Shown here: piece after piece, positions 1-8,269 of the stretch
Layout of the letters: every line of letters begins with the position of its first letter
How positions within the stretch are numbered: position 1 is the stretch's first letter
Assembly (NCBI RefSeq): GCF_040782645.1
Contig: NZ_CP160403.1
Span: forward strand, 2,480,001 to 2,544,000
DNA: 64,000 bases
Source: Streptomyces sp. HUAS ZL42
Lineage (GTDB): Bacteria; Actinomycetota; Actinomycetes; Streptomycetales; Streptomycetaceae
Direction: 5' to 3'
The notes under the pieces: model-generated
Seen by the model: the letters and a program-made list of their open reading frames with translations, nothing else
Databases searched by the model: none
What the model was told of the DNA's origin: nothing
Program-made: the position numbers and the translations under genes

Positions 1-12
1 GGACGGTCCCGT

Positions 13-1524
13 ATGCCTCGGATGTTCTGGAAGCGCGCCGGCGTGCGCCGGCGCAGACCCCTGCTGGTCTGTGTGCTGGCCCTCCTGGTCGCCCTCGTGG
101 CGGCGACCCAGCCGGTCTCCGCGGCGGACGGCCGCCCGTACACAAACCCGCTCAAGTCGTTCAAGGGCGCGGACCCCTGGCTGCAGTACTACGACGGCAA
201 CTACTACCTGATCACCACCACGTTCACCGGGATGCTCGGCATGCGGAAGTCGCCGACCCTGGCGGGCCTGGCCACCGCGCCCAACGTGCAGGTGTGGTCG
301 GACACCACGCCGACCCGCAACACCAACATCTGGGCGCCGGAGATCCACCTCTTCAACGGCCACTGGTACCTGTACTACTCGGCCGGCCAGAGCGGCGTCT
401 CCTGCTGCGACTCCCAGCGCACACACGTCCTGGAGAGCGCAGGCACCGACCCGCTGGGCCCCTACACCTACAAGGGCTCGCTCACCGGGTCCAACCTGAC
501 ACCGGGCGGCTGGCTCATCGACGCCAGCGTGCTCCAGGCGAACGGCAACCTCTACCTCGTCGGCAGCGGCTTCATCAACGGCAGCAGGCAGAGCCTGGTC
601 ATCGCGCCGATGAGCAACCCGTACACGCTCGCCGGCAGCACCTTCACCATCATCTCGAGTCCCACGCTGAGCTGGGAGACCTCGGGCTCACCGGTCAACG
701 AGGGCCCGGAGCCGCTGTACCACGACGGCCGGACGTTCCTCACCTACTCCGCGAGCTCCTGCCAGACCGCCGACTACAAGCTGGGCCAACTGGAGCTGAC
801 CGGCTCCGACCCGCTGAACCCGGCCTCCTGGACCAAGAAGCAGACGCCCGTCTTCCAGCGCAGTGACGCCAACAGCGTGTACGGGCCGGGCCACAACGGC
901 TTCTTCACCTCGCCGGACGGCACCGAGAACTGGATCGTCTACCACGCCAACTCCTCGTCGTCGGGCGGCTGCGGCAACGGACGGACCACGCGCGCCCAGA
1001 AGTTCACCTGGAACGCGGACGGCACCCCGAACTTCGGCACCCCGGTCGCGCTCGGCACGACGCTCCCCGGCCCGTCCGGCGAGACCGCGGCGACCCCCAC
1101 GTCGTACACCCTCGTCAACCGCAACAGCGGCAAGTGCCTGGACGTGAACGGCGGCGACACCGCCAACGGCACCAACATCTTCCAGTGGAGCTGCAACGGC
1201 GGCGCCAACCAGAAGTGGAAGGTCGAGGACCTCGGCGACGACACCAACCGGCTGGTCAACGTGGCCACCGGCGGCGTGATGGACACGGCGTCCTGCTCCA
1301 CCGCCGACGGCGCCGACATCCGGCAGTGGTCCTGGCTGAACAACAAGTGCCAGCGCTACCGCCTGGTCTTCACGGCGAGCGGCGACTACGTCCGGATCGT
1401 CAACGAGAACAGCGGCAAGGTCGCCGACGTCGCGGACTGCGGCACCGCGAACGGCACCGACGTACGGCAGTGGACGTGGCTGAACAACAACTGCCAGCAG
1501 TGGCGGCTCGTGCCCACCACCTGA
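13..1524 (+). CDS. Secreted GH43 arabinan-active hydrolase with ricin-type lectin domain
   Basis: Predicted extracellular glycoside hydrolase, most likely an exo-acting alpha-L-arabinofuranosidase. An Arg-rich start and hydrophobic core form a signal peptide ending near residue 38 (VSA-ADG). Residues about 42-350 are a GH43 five-bladed propeller: the general-base Asp lies in KGADPW, followed by NIWAPEIH and SWET, and the probable acid Glu is in NEGP. Residues about 365-503 form a ricin-type beta-trefoil (CBM13) with three repeats ending NQKW, CQRY and CQQW, which should hold the enzyme on polysaccharide. The next gene is a diverged copy of the catalytic domain on the same strand 34 bp away, so the pair is probably one operon. 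Only 12 bases precede the ATG, so the promoter and start cannot be judged. The GH43 family call is firm; the exact substrate is inferred. Confidence 0.88.
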   Translation: MPRMFWKRAGVRRRRPLLVCVLALLVALVAATQPVSAADGRPYTNPLKSFKGADPWLQYYDGNYYLITTTFTGMLGMRKSPTLAGLATAPNVQVWSDTTPTRNTNIWAPEIHLFNGHWYLYYSAGQSGVSCCDSQRTHVLESAGTDPLGPYTYKGSLTGSNLTPGGWLIDASVLQANGNLYLVGSGFINGSRQSLVIAPMSNPYTLAGSTFTIISSPTLSWETSGSPVNEGPEPLYHDGRTFLTYSASSCQTADYKLGQLELTGSDPLNPASWTKKQTPVFQRSDANSVYGPGHNGFFTSPDGTENWIVYHANSSSSGGCGNGRTTRAQKFTWNADGTPNFGTPVALGTTLPGPSGETAATPTSYTLVNRNSGKCLDVNGGDTANGTNIFQWSCNGGANQKWKVEDLGDDTNRLVNVATGGVMDTASCSTADGADIRQWSWLNNKCQRYRLVFTASGDYVRIVNENSGKVADVADCGTANGTDVRQWTWLNNNCQQWRLVPTT

Positions 1525-1558
1525 TCCCCCCCTCCCCCGCACACTCAGGAGAACTCCC

Positions 1559-3007
1559 TTGAGACGCAATGCCGTACGGCTGCTCATGGCCGTCCTGGTG
1601 GCCCTCGCGGCCGCCCTCACCGGACCGGGCACCACCGCGCACGCGGCCGTGCCCGACTCCCCCGCGGTCACCTACACCAACCCGATCGCCGAGAAGCGGG
1701 CCGACCCGCACATCTTCAAACACACCGACGGCTACTACTACTTCACCGCCACGGTCCCCGAGTACGACCGCATCGTGCTGCGCCGGGCCACGACCATCCA
1801 GGGCCTGTCGACGGCCCAGGAGGTCACCATCTGGACCAAGCACAGCAGCGGGGTCATGGGCGCCCACATCTGGGCGCCGGAGATCCACTTCATCGACGGC
1901 AAGTGGTACGTGTACTTCGCCGCCGGCTCCACCAGTGACATATGGGCGATCCGCATGTACGTCCTCGAGGGCACCGGCGCCAACCCGCTGACCGCGACCT
2001 GGGCCGAGAAGGGCCAGATCAAGACCACGTGGGAGAGCTTCTCGCTCGACTCCACGACCTTCGTCGTGAACGGCGTGCGCTACCTCGCCTGGGCCCAGCG
2101 CAACCCGTCCGAGAACAACAACACCAGTCTGTTCATCGCGAAGATGGCCAACCCCTGGACGATCACCGGCACTCCGGCGGAGATCTCCCAGCCCACGCTG
2201 TCCTGGGAGACCATCGGCTACAAGGTCAACGAGGGACCGGCGGTCATCCAGCACGGCGGCAAGGTCTTCATGACCTACTCCGCCAGCGCGACCGACGCCA
2301 ACTACTGCCTCGGCATGCTGACCGCGTCCGCCTCCGCCGACCTGACCAACCCGGCCTCCTGGTCGAAGGGTTCGCAGCCGGTGTTCAAGACGAACGACTC
2401 GACCTCGCAGTACGGTCCGGGCCACAACTCCTTCACCGTCTCCGAGGACGGCAAGTCGGACATCCTCGTCTACCACGACCGCAGCTACAAGGACATCACC
2501 GGGGACCCGCTCAACGACCCGAACCGCCGTACGCGCGTGCAGAAGGTGTACTGGAAGGCCGACGGCACCCCCGACTTCGGCATCCCGGTCGCCGACGGGG
2601 TCACCCCGCAGCGCTTCTCGTCGTACAACTTCGCGGACAGGTTCATCCGGCACTGGGAGTTCCGCGCCAGGATCGAGGCCAATGTCAGCCCGCTCGCGGA
2701 CTCGCAGTTCCGTGTGGTCACCGGTCTGACCGGCAGCGGCACGGTGTCCCTGGAGTCGGCCAACTTCCCCGGCTACTTCCTGCGGCACAAGAACTTCGAG
2801 GTGTGGCTGGAGAAGAACGACGGCACCGCCCAGTTCGCGTCGGACGCGAGCTTCTACAAGCGGGCGGGTCTCGCCGACTCCGCGGGGATCTCCTACGAGT
2901 CGTACAACTCCGCCGGCCGCTACATCCGCCACTACAACTACCTGCTGTACGTGCAGACTCCGAGCACGGCGACGGACAGGGGAGACGCCACTTTCTACGC
3001 CCAGTGA
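1559..3007 (+). CDS. Secreted GH43 exo-1,5-alpha-L-arabinofuranosidase with AbfB (CBM42) domain
   Basis: Predicted secreted enzyme releasing arabinose from arabinan. The start is TTG, chosen because AGGAG lies 7 bp upstream (1547-1551) and a signal peptide follows at once (RRNAVRLL to AHA). The GH43 domain (about 40-345) has the base Asp in KRADPH, then HIWAPEIH, SWET and NEGP. The last 125 residues are an AbfB domain (FIRHWEF, YFLRHKNF and YIRHYNY repeats) that binds arabinofuranose side chains. This domain order matches the Streptomyces avermitilis exo-1,5-arabinofuranosidase Araf43A, as I recall it. It shares long identities with the upstream gene but carries a different binding module, so the two probably arose by duplication and domain swap. 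A hairpin follows the stop. Confidence 0.9.
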   Translation: MRRNAVRLLMAVLVALAAALTGPGTTAHAAVPDSPAVTYTNPIAEKRADPHIFKHTDGYYYFTATVPEYDRIVLRRATTIQGLSTAQEVTIWTKHSSGVMGAHIWAPEIHFIDGKWYVYFAAGSTSDIWAIRMYVLEGTGANPLTATWAEKGQIKTTWESFSLDSTTFVVNGVRYLAWAQRNPSENNNTSLFIAKMANPWTITGTPAEISQPTLSWETIGYKVNEGPAVIQHGGKVFMTYSASATDANYCLGMLTASASADLTNPASWSKGSQPVFKTNDSTSQYGPGHNSFTVSEDGKSDILVYHDRSYKDITGDPLNDPNRRTRVQKVYWKADGTPDFGIPVADGVTPQRFSSYNFADRFIRHWEFRARIEANVSPLADSQFRVVTGLTGSGTVSLESANFPGYFLRHKNFEVWLEKNDGTAQFASDASFYKRAGLADSAGISYESYNSAGRYIRHYNYLLYVQTPSTATDRGDATFYAQ

Positions 3008-3010
3008 TGC

Positions 3011-3029
3011 CCCTGTCCGTATGACAGGG
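3011..3029 (+). terminator. Hairpin after the GH43 pair
   Basis: CCCTGTC and GACAGGG form a perfect 7-bp stem around a 5-nt loop, 4 bp after the GH43 stop codon. There is no U-run, as is usual for Streptomyces terminators. It probably ends the GH43 transcript. Confidence 0.5.
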
Positions 3030-3047
3030 ATCGCTATAAACGCCGTG

Positions 3048-3064
3048 TATACTCACTATGTATA
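3048..3064. promoter_or_regulatory. AT-rich palindrome before the deacetylase gene
   Basis: TATAC-TCACTAT-GTATA is an inverted repeat in an unusually AT-rich stretch (about 3030-3066), just ahead of the deacetylase coding region. It could be a promoter element or a GntR-type operator. The ATG at 3058 lies inside it, so a later start is more likely for the gene. Confidence 0.35.
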
Positions 3065-3072
3065 GTCTCGGC

Positions 3073-3895
3073 ATGCGATCTCTGACCAACAAGATGAAGA
3101 AAACGGGGGCCGGGTTGCGTGCCGTCGCCGTCTCGGCGGCGGCCGCTTCCCTCACGCTGGCACTGAGCGGCTGCACGAAGCTCGAGACCAGCGCACCCAG
3201 CGCCGCACGCGCCCATGCCACCGCCCAGGCCCGGTTCGGGACCGTCGACTGCCGCGAGGCGAACGGAGCGAAGTCGGAGTGAATGGGGGTACCCCCTCTG
3301 GGGGAGCATTGCGCTCACCTTCGACGCGGGGCCGAGCGAGCATTCCGCACAACTGCTGGACATCCTGAAGGAGAAACAGGTCCCGGCGACCTTCTTCCTG
3401 CTGGGCGAGCGGCACATCGAGAAGTACCCCGAGCTCGTCAAGCGGATGGCCGCCGAGGGCCACGAGGTCGCCAGCCACACCTGGGACCACAAGATCCTCA
3501 CCTCGCTCGGGCCGGAGGAGATACGCGAGGAACTCGAGCGCCCGAACCAGGAGATAGCGCGCCTCACCGGACGCAGACCCACCCTCATGCGCCCGCCGCA
3601 GGGCCGCACGAACGACACCGTCCACGAGATCTGCCGCGAACTCGGCATCGCGGAGGTGCTGTGGAGCGTGACCGCGAAGGACTACACGACCGACGACTCC
3701 GCGCTCATCGAGCGCCGCGTCCTCGCGCAGGCGTCCCGGGACGGGATCATCCTGCTGCACGACATCTACGACGGAACCGTGCCGGCCGTTCCGGGGATCG
3801 TCGACGCGCTGAAGGAGCGGGGGTACGTGTTCGTGACGGTTCCGCAGCTGCTGGCGCCCGGCAGGGCGGAGCCGGGGACGGTGTACCGGCCCTGA
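3073..3895 (+). pseudogene. NodB-type polysaccharide deacetylase lipoprotein, frameshifted by a repeat insertion
   Basis: The 5' part encodes a lipoprotein leader (LALSGC lipobox) and runs to GTVDCREAN before a TGA at 3280-3282. The rest of the protein is in another frame from about 3305: SIALTFDAGP, ASHTWDH, RPPQG and LLHD, the metal-binding and catalytic motifs of carbohydrate esterase family 4. From memory, Streptomyces homologues run without a break from GTVDC into IALTFDAGP. Here about 43 bp (3264-3306) of GC-rich repeat sits at the join and shifts the frame. The catalytic half is intact and has GC-rich codon use, so the event may be recent, or a shorter cytoplasmic product starting near 3215 may still be made. 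The start is uncertain; ATG 3073 or ATG 3094 are candidates. Confidence 0.7.
3264..3306. repeat. Short GC-rich palindromic repeat inside the deacetylase gene
   Basis: The segment contains GGAGCGAAGTCGGAG followed by GGGGGTACCCCC and TCTGGGGGAG. It resembles the element at 25423-25456, which has GAGCGAAGCCGAG flanked by G-runs. Its net effect on the interrupted gene is about +40 bp, which is +1 in reading frame. No transposase is associated, so it would be a non-autonomous repeat. Confidence 0.6.
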
Positions 3896-3896
3896 G

Positions 3897-5117
3897 TCAC
3901 CAGGCCAGGTGCAGTTCGCAGGGGGAACGGTGGATCATCGTCGGCCTCATGGTGACCGGGCGGTCATCCGCCAGTCGCAGGCCGGGCAGGCGGCTCGTCA
4001 ACTCGGTGAGGGTGAGCCGTAGTTGCTCGCGGGCGAGGTGCGAGCCGGGGCAGGCGTGGGGGCCGGTCCCGAAGGCGAGGTGGCGGGCCTGCCTTCGGGT
4101 GATGTCGAACTCGTCCGGGCTCGGATGCCGTACGGCATCCCGGTTGGCCCCGCCGAATGCCACGAACAACGTTGCACCGGCGGGGAGTTCGGTGCCGGCG
4201 AGGGTGACCGGCCGGGTGGTGACCCGGCGGAAGCCCTGCAGGGCGGTGTCGTAGCGGGCGGCCTCCTCGACCGCCGCCGGGATGCGGTCGGGTTCGGCGC
4301 ACAGCAGTTCCCACTGGGCCGGGTGCCGCAGCAGGTGCAGGACGGTCGTGCCGATGAGCGCCGTGGTGGTGAGGTGTCCGGCGATCAGCAGGTTCTGCAG
4401 ATGGGAGACGGCCTCGTTGCGCCGGTCGGAGGTGAGTTCGCCCTCTCCCGGGGTGGCCACGGAGGCGGTGATCTCCGAACAGAGGTCCTCGCGCGGCCGG
4501 ACGTGGCGCTCGCGGGCGTACCGGTCGAGGATCCGCTGCATCGCGACCACGTCCTGGGCGGCGGCGACCTGGTCCTCTTCCTCCAGGGGACGGAACAGCA
4601 GTTCCTCGGCGCGGTGTCCGCCGTGCACGACGGCCGGCACGTCGGCGGGTTCGAGGCCCACGATCCGGCCGACGACCTCGCCGGGAAGCCGCTGGGCGTA
4701 GGCCGACATCAGCTCCACCCGGCCGTCCTTGACGAACCCGTCGACGAGGGCCGCCGCACGCTCGGCGGCGTACGGCAGGACCGCGGCGACACGCGCGGGC
4801 GACAGACCGCGGACGACGGGGGCGCGCAGTCGCTGGTGGCGGTCCCCGTCGGAGGTGACGACGACGGGATGCCCGCCGAAACCTCCGGCGAGGACGGCGA
4901 GCGCGGCGGGCGAGGGCATGACGTCCGGGCGCAATACGGCCACCGACGAGAAGTCCTCGGGCCGGCGCAGGACTTCGCGTACGTCGGCGTCCCTGGCGAC
5001 CAGCCAGGCGTCGAGTTCAGGGACGTGGGTGAGCCCTTCGGCGCGGTGCGCACGCGCGTAGTGCGGGTAGGGATCGCGCTGCAACTCGTCGAGCATTGCG
5101 TGCAGTTGGCGGTCCAC
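3897..5117 (-). CDS. Cytochrome P450
   Basis: Soluble bacterial class I cytochrome P450 of 406 residues, a typical family length. The GTG start at 5117 is chosen because CCTCCC on the plus strand (5123-5128) gives a GGGAGG ribosome site 5 bp upstream; longer readings add unrelated sequence. Visible motifs are the I-helix AGHLTT (about 246-251), where the usual acidic residue before the Thr is replaced by Leu, the K-helix E285-A-A-R288, and the heme-binding loop FGTGPHACPG with Cys356. The substrate is unknown. It is divergent from the SRPBCC and LanC-like genes. No ferredoxin or reductase gene is nearby, so electrons must come from elsewhere. Confidence 0.9.
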   Translation of the reverse strand: MDRQLHAMLDELQRDPYPHYARAHRAEGLTHVPELDAWLVARDADVREVLRRPEDFSSVAVLRPDVMPSPAALAVLAGGFGGHPVVVTSDGDRHQRLRAPVVRGLSPARVAAVLPYAAERAAALVDGFVKDGRVELMSAYAQRLPGEVVGRIVGLEPADVPAVVHGGHRAEELLFRPLEEEDQVAAAQDVVAMQRILDRYARERHVRPREDLCSEITASVATPGEGELTSDRRNEAVSHLQNLLIAGHLTTTALIGTTVLHLLRHPAQWELLCAEPDRIPAAVEEAARYDTALQGFRRVTTRPVTLAGTELPAGATLFVAFGGANRDAVRHPSPDEFDITRRQARHLAFGTGPHACPGSHLAREQLRLTLTELTSRLPGLRLADDRPVTMRPTMIHRSPCELHLAW

Positions 5118-5270
5118 GGGGCCCTCCCGGCTGGTCGGTTCGCGGTCGCGCTCATGGTGCCGTACCGGTGTGCGAGGCGGTAGGGGCCCCACCGAGGAAC
5201 CAATGGGCCAACTGTGTGAGCCGCAGGGGGACGACAGGGCTGAACAGGTCCGACTCCTTACGATCGTCAG

Positions 5271-5723
5271 GTGGTCAACTTCCATCTCGAACGCACGGTG
5301 CCGCTCCCCCTCGACGAGGCCTGGCGCCGGCTCACGGAGTGGCCCCGGCACGGCGACGTGGTCCCCCTGACCCGCGTCACCGTCGTCACGCCACCGCCGA
5401 CCCGTGAAGGCACGGTGTTCGTCGCCCGTTCGGGCATCGGCCCGCTCGCCTTCGACGATCGCATGGAGGTCACGCTGTGGCGGCCGCCGCAGGACGGCGA
5501 GCCCGGGCTGGTCCGTATGGTCAAGCGGGGCCGGATCGTGCTCGGTTGGGCCGAGATCGAGGTCAGGCCCGGCCCGGGAGGCCGGACCCGGGTGGTGTGG
5601 CGCGAGGAGCTGCGCCTCCGCCTGCTGCCACGCGTCTTCGATCCGCTGCTGCGGGCTGCGGCGCGTTCGGTGTTCGGTCGGGCGGTCAACGCGCTGCTGC
5701 GTTCACCTCTTGACCGACCGTGA
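5271..5723 (+). CDS. SRPBCC-fold (polyketide cyclase/START-like) protein
   Basis: A 150-residue protein that fits the SRPBCC hydrophobic-pocket fold: FHLERTVPLPLDEAWRRLTEW at the start, a central run of beta strands and a long C-terminal helix (FDPLLRAAARSVFGRAVNALL). No enzyme motif is evident, so it may bind a small hydrophobic ligand. The GTG start has no clear ribosome site, so it may be leaderless. It is divergent from the P450 (154 bp between starts) and 45 bp upstream of the LanC-like gene, with which it is probably co-transcribed. Confidence 0.7.
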   Translation: MVNFHLERTVPLPLDEAWRRLTEWPRHGDVVPLTRVTVVTPPPTREGTVFVARSGIGPLAFDDRMEVTLWRPPQDGEPGLVRMVKRGRIVLGWAEIEVRPGPGGRTRVVWREELRLRLLPRVFDPLLRAAARSVFGRAVNALLRSPLDRP

Positions 5724-5768
5724 ACGGCCAGGCGCAGCCGGCGGTCGGTGCCTGGCAGAGTGGGCGCC

Positions 5769-7076
5769 ATGACGGCAGCCGAAACGTGGACGGTGGAAGA
5801 GGTCGAGGCGCTCGCGGTGGACGCGTTGCGTTGGTTGATCGCAGTCGGGCGGGACACCGAGGAGGGTGGGCTCGGCTGGGCAACTCGGCCCTCCGGCGAC
5901 GCGCTCGAGCCGATGCTCTACAACGGTACGGCGGGGGTCGTACCCGTACTCCTCGAAGCGCGACGGCACTTCGCAGACGACGCTTACGGGGACCTCGCTC
6001 TGCGTGCCGCGCGCAGTCTCGCGGTCGCCGTCGACGACTGCGAGGACGATTCGCTGTACTTCGGCCGCACCGGCATCGCCCTCGCGCTGCGGGCCGTGCA
6101 CGACGAGTTGGGCGACACCGACGCCGGTGCCGCGGCGGACCGGGCCCTGCAGCTGGTGCGGTCGCGGTTCGACGGGACGCGCTGGGGCGAGCTGTTCGAG
6201 CTGATGGGCGGCAACGCCGGGATCGGCCTGGGCGCGCTGGCGCTGGGCGATGCCGATCTGGCCGTGCGCGCGCTGGAGCCGTATCTGCGGACCGCCGAGA
6301 CGACGCCGAACGGCGTCCACTGGGAGTTCCGCCCCGGAGCGCCCGGGCGCATGCACCACGTCTCGCACGGCACGCTCGGCGTCGCCTACGCGCTGGCCAC
6401 GGTCGGCGCGGCCACCGGGCGCGCCGACCTCGTGGAGCTGGCGCGGTCCGCCGTCGCGGACGTCGTCTCCCGCGACGAGGCGGGGCCCGACGGCTTCCTG
6501 GTGCCGCACTCCGACCCCTGGCACCGCTCCGACGTGGTCGAGCGGTTCAACTACGGCTGGTGCCACGGTCCGACGGGCGACGCCCAGGTCTTCCGTCAGC
6601 TCCGGGACGTCCTCGGCGACCCCGTCTGGCCAGCCCTCGCCGACCGCTGCTGGCACACCGTGATCCACTGCGGTCTGCCGCGCCGGCTGCGGCCCGGCTT
6701 CTGGGACAACAACGGCCGCTGCTGCGGCACGGCCGGTGTCCTGGCGCTGGCGTGCGACCGGATGGCCGAGCAGGACGACTCCCCCGGCTTCGCCCGGGTG
6801 CTCGTCGCGGACCTCGCCTCTCACGCGACCCGGGACACGGACGGCGCGCGCTGGTCCAACGTCGAGCACCGGGCCACCCCGAGCGACCTCGAACCGGAGA
6901 CCGGGTGGGCGATGGGCAACGCCGGCATCGCGCGCGAACTGCTGCGCTTCGTGCGGGTGAGCCGGGGCGGCGACCCGGACTACGCGTTCGCCTGGCCGGA
7001 CCAGCCGCCGGTGCGGCGGACCACCGCTCAGGCCACCGACCCGATCCCCCCGGCCGGCACCGACGCCGTGTCGTGA
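5769..7076 (+). CDS. LanC-like zinc protein with a CCG metal motif
   Basis: A 435-residue alpha/alpha-toroid protein of the lanthionine synthetase C-like family. Seven inner-helix GxxG motifs are readable (GTAG, GRTG, GNAG, GTLG, GPTG, GTAG, GNAG). The zinc site is WCHG (Cys265) and RCCG (Cys318-Cys319). Classical LanC enzymes have Cys-His in the second motif; here it is Cys-Cys, as in the ProcM-like subgroup of lanthipeptide synthetases. There is no dehydratase, precursor peptide or exporter nearby, so lanthipeptide synthesis cannot be claimed. The ATG at 5769 is preferred over an in-frame GTG at 5748. The last 49 bp overlap the convergent XdhC gene. Role unknown; it could add thiols to some electrophile or be a LanC-like protein of other function. 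Confidence 0.8.
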   Translation: MTAAETWTVEEVEALAVDALRWLIAVGRDTEEGGLGWATRPSGDALEPMLYNGTAGVVPVLLEARRHFADDAYGDLALRAARSLAVAVDDCEDDSLYFGRTGIALALRAVHDELGDTDAGAAADRALQLVRSRFDGTRWGELFELMGGNAGIGLGALALGDADLAVRALEPYLRTAETTPNGVHWEFRPGAPGRMHHVSHGTLGVAYALATVGAATGRADLVELARSAVADVVSRDEAGPDGFLVPHSDPWHRSDVVERFNYGWCHGPTGDAQVFRQLRDVLGDPVWPALADRCWHTVIHCGLPRRLRPGFWDNNGRCCGTAGVLALACDRMAEQDDSPGFARVLVADLASHATRDTDGARWSNVEHRATPSDLEPETGWAMGNAGIARELLRFVRVSRGGDPDYAFAWPDQPPVRRTTAQATDPIPPAGTDAVS

Positions 7077-8179
7077 TGGATCGGGGTGTGCGCGCCGGTG
7101 AGTGAAACCCCGCTGCCTCCACGCCGGTCGGCGACGATCTCCGCGGCGATCGACAGGGCCGTCTCCTCCGGCGTGCGGGCGCCCAGGTCGAGGCCGATGG
7201 GGGACCTGAGGCGGGCCAGCTCCAGCTCCGTCACGCCCGCCTCGCGCAGGCGTTCGTTGCGGTCCAGATGGGTGCGGCGCGAGCCCATCGCACCGACGTA
7301 GGCCACGGGGAGGCGCAGGGCCAGCCGCAGCAGCGGTACGTCGAACTTGGCGTCGTGGGTGAGGACGCACAGGACCGTACGGGCGTCGACGTCCGTACGC
7401 TCCAGGTACTTGTGGGGCCACTCGACGACGATCTCGTCGGCCTCGGGGAAGCGGGCCCGCGTGGCGAACACGGGGCGCGCGTCGCACACCGTGACGTGGT
7501 GGCCGAGGAACTTGCCGACCCTCACCAGCGCCGACGCGAAGTCGATCGCGCCGAAGACGATCATCCGGGGCGGCGGCACCGAGGACTCGATCAGGAGCGT
7601 GAGCGGGGCTCCGCAGCGCGAGCCCTGTTCGCCGATCTCCAGGGTGCCGGTGCGGCCGCCGTCCAGGAAGGCGCCCGTCTCGGCGGCCACCGTGCGGTCG
7701 AGTTCCGGGTGTGCGCCGAAGCCGCCCTCGTACGAGCCGTCGGGGCGCACCAGCATCGCGCGGCCCCGCAGTTGCGTGGGGCCGGTGACGATCCGTGCGA
7801 GCGCCGCCGCCTCCCCCACCGCCGCGGCGGACACGGCGGCCGCGACCACCGGGCGGACGGGGGCGCCCGCCCGCACCGGCACGACCAGGATGTCGATGAC
7901 GCCGCCGCAGGTCAGACCGACGGCGAAGGCGTCGTCATCGCTGTAGCCGAAGCGCTCCAGGACGGGCTCGCCGTCCTGGAGGGCCTGTTGGCACAGCTCG
8001 TAGACCGCCCCCTCCACACAACCGCCGGAGACCGAGCCGATCGCCGTGCCGTCCGCGTCCACCGCAAGGGCCGCGCCCGGCCGGCGGGGTGCGCTGCCGC
8101 CGACCGCCACCACGGTGGCCACGGCGAAGTCACGGCCCTGCTCGACCCACCGGTGCAGCTCTTCGGCGATGTCCAGCAT
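7028..8179 (-). CDS. xdhC: XdhC-family molybdenum-enzyme maturation protein
   Basis: A 383-residue XdhC/CoxI family protein, which handles molybdenum cofactor sulfuration and insertion into xanthine dehydrogenase-type enzymes. The N-terminal XdhC domain has ATVVAVGGSAPRRPGA and the Cys-bearing SVSGGCVEGAVYE. A Rossmann-like C-terminal domain (MIVFGAIDFASAL, YVGAMGSRRTH) follows. The ATG at 8179 has AAGGAG 8 bp upstream. It is the last gene of the minus-strand purine module, 90 bp after the permease, and supports the hydroxylase encoded further upstream. Its 3' end overlaps the LanC-like gene on the other strand. Confidence 0.88.
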   Translation of the reverse strand: MLDIAEELHRWVEQGRDFAVATVVAVGGSAPRRPGAALAVDADGTAIGSVSGGCVEGAVYELCQQALQDGEPVLERFGYSDDDAFAVGLTCGGVIDILVVPVRAGAPVRPVVAAAVSAAAVGEAAALARIVTGPTQLRGRAMLVRPDGSYEGGFGAHPELDRTVAAETGAFLDGGRTGTLEIGEQGSRCGAPLTLLIESSVPPPRMIVFGAIDFASALVRVGKFLGHHVTVCDARPVFATRARFPEADEIVVEWPHKYLERTDVDARTVLCVLTHDAKFDVPLLRLALRLPVAYVGAMGSRRTHLDRNERLREAGVTELELARLRSPIGLDLGARTPEETALSIAAEIVADRRGGSGVSLTGAHTPIHHDTASVPAGGIGSVA

Positions 8180-8269
8180 CTCTCGGTCTCCTTGACAGCA
8201 GTCGTGTGAAGGGCGGTTCAGCGGGCCGCGGTCAAAAGACGGCACACCGCGGCACTTCCAGCGGAGCGC

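Noticed and set aside
3897..7076. P450/SRPBCC/LanC as a lanthipeptide gene cluster
   Set aside because: No dehydratase, precursor peptide, protease or exporter gene is present, so only a LanC-like protein is claimed.
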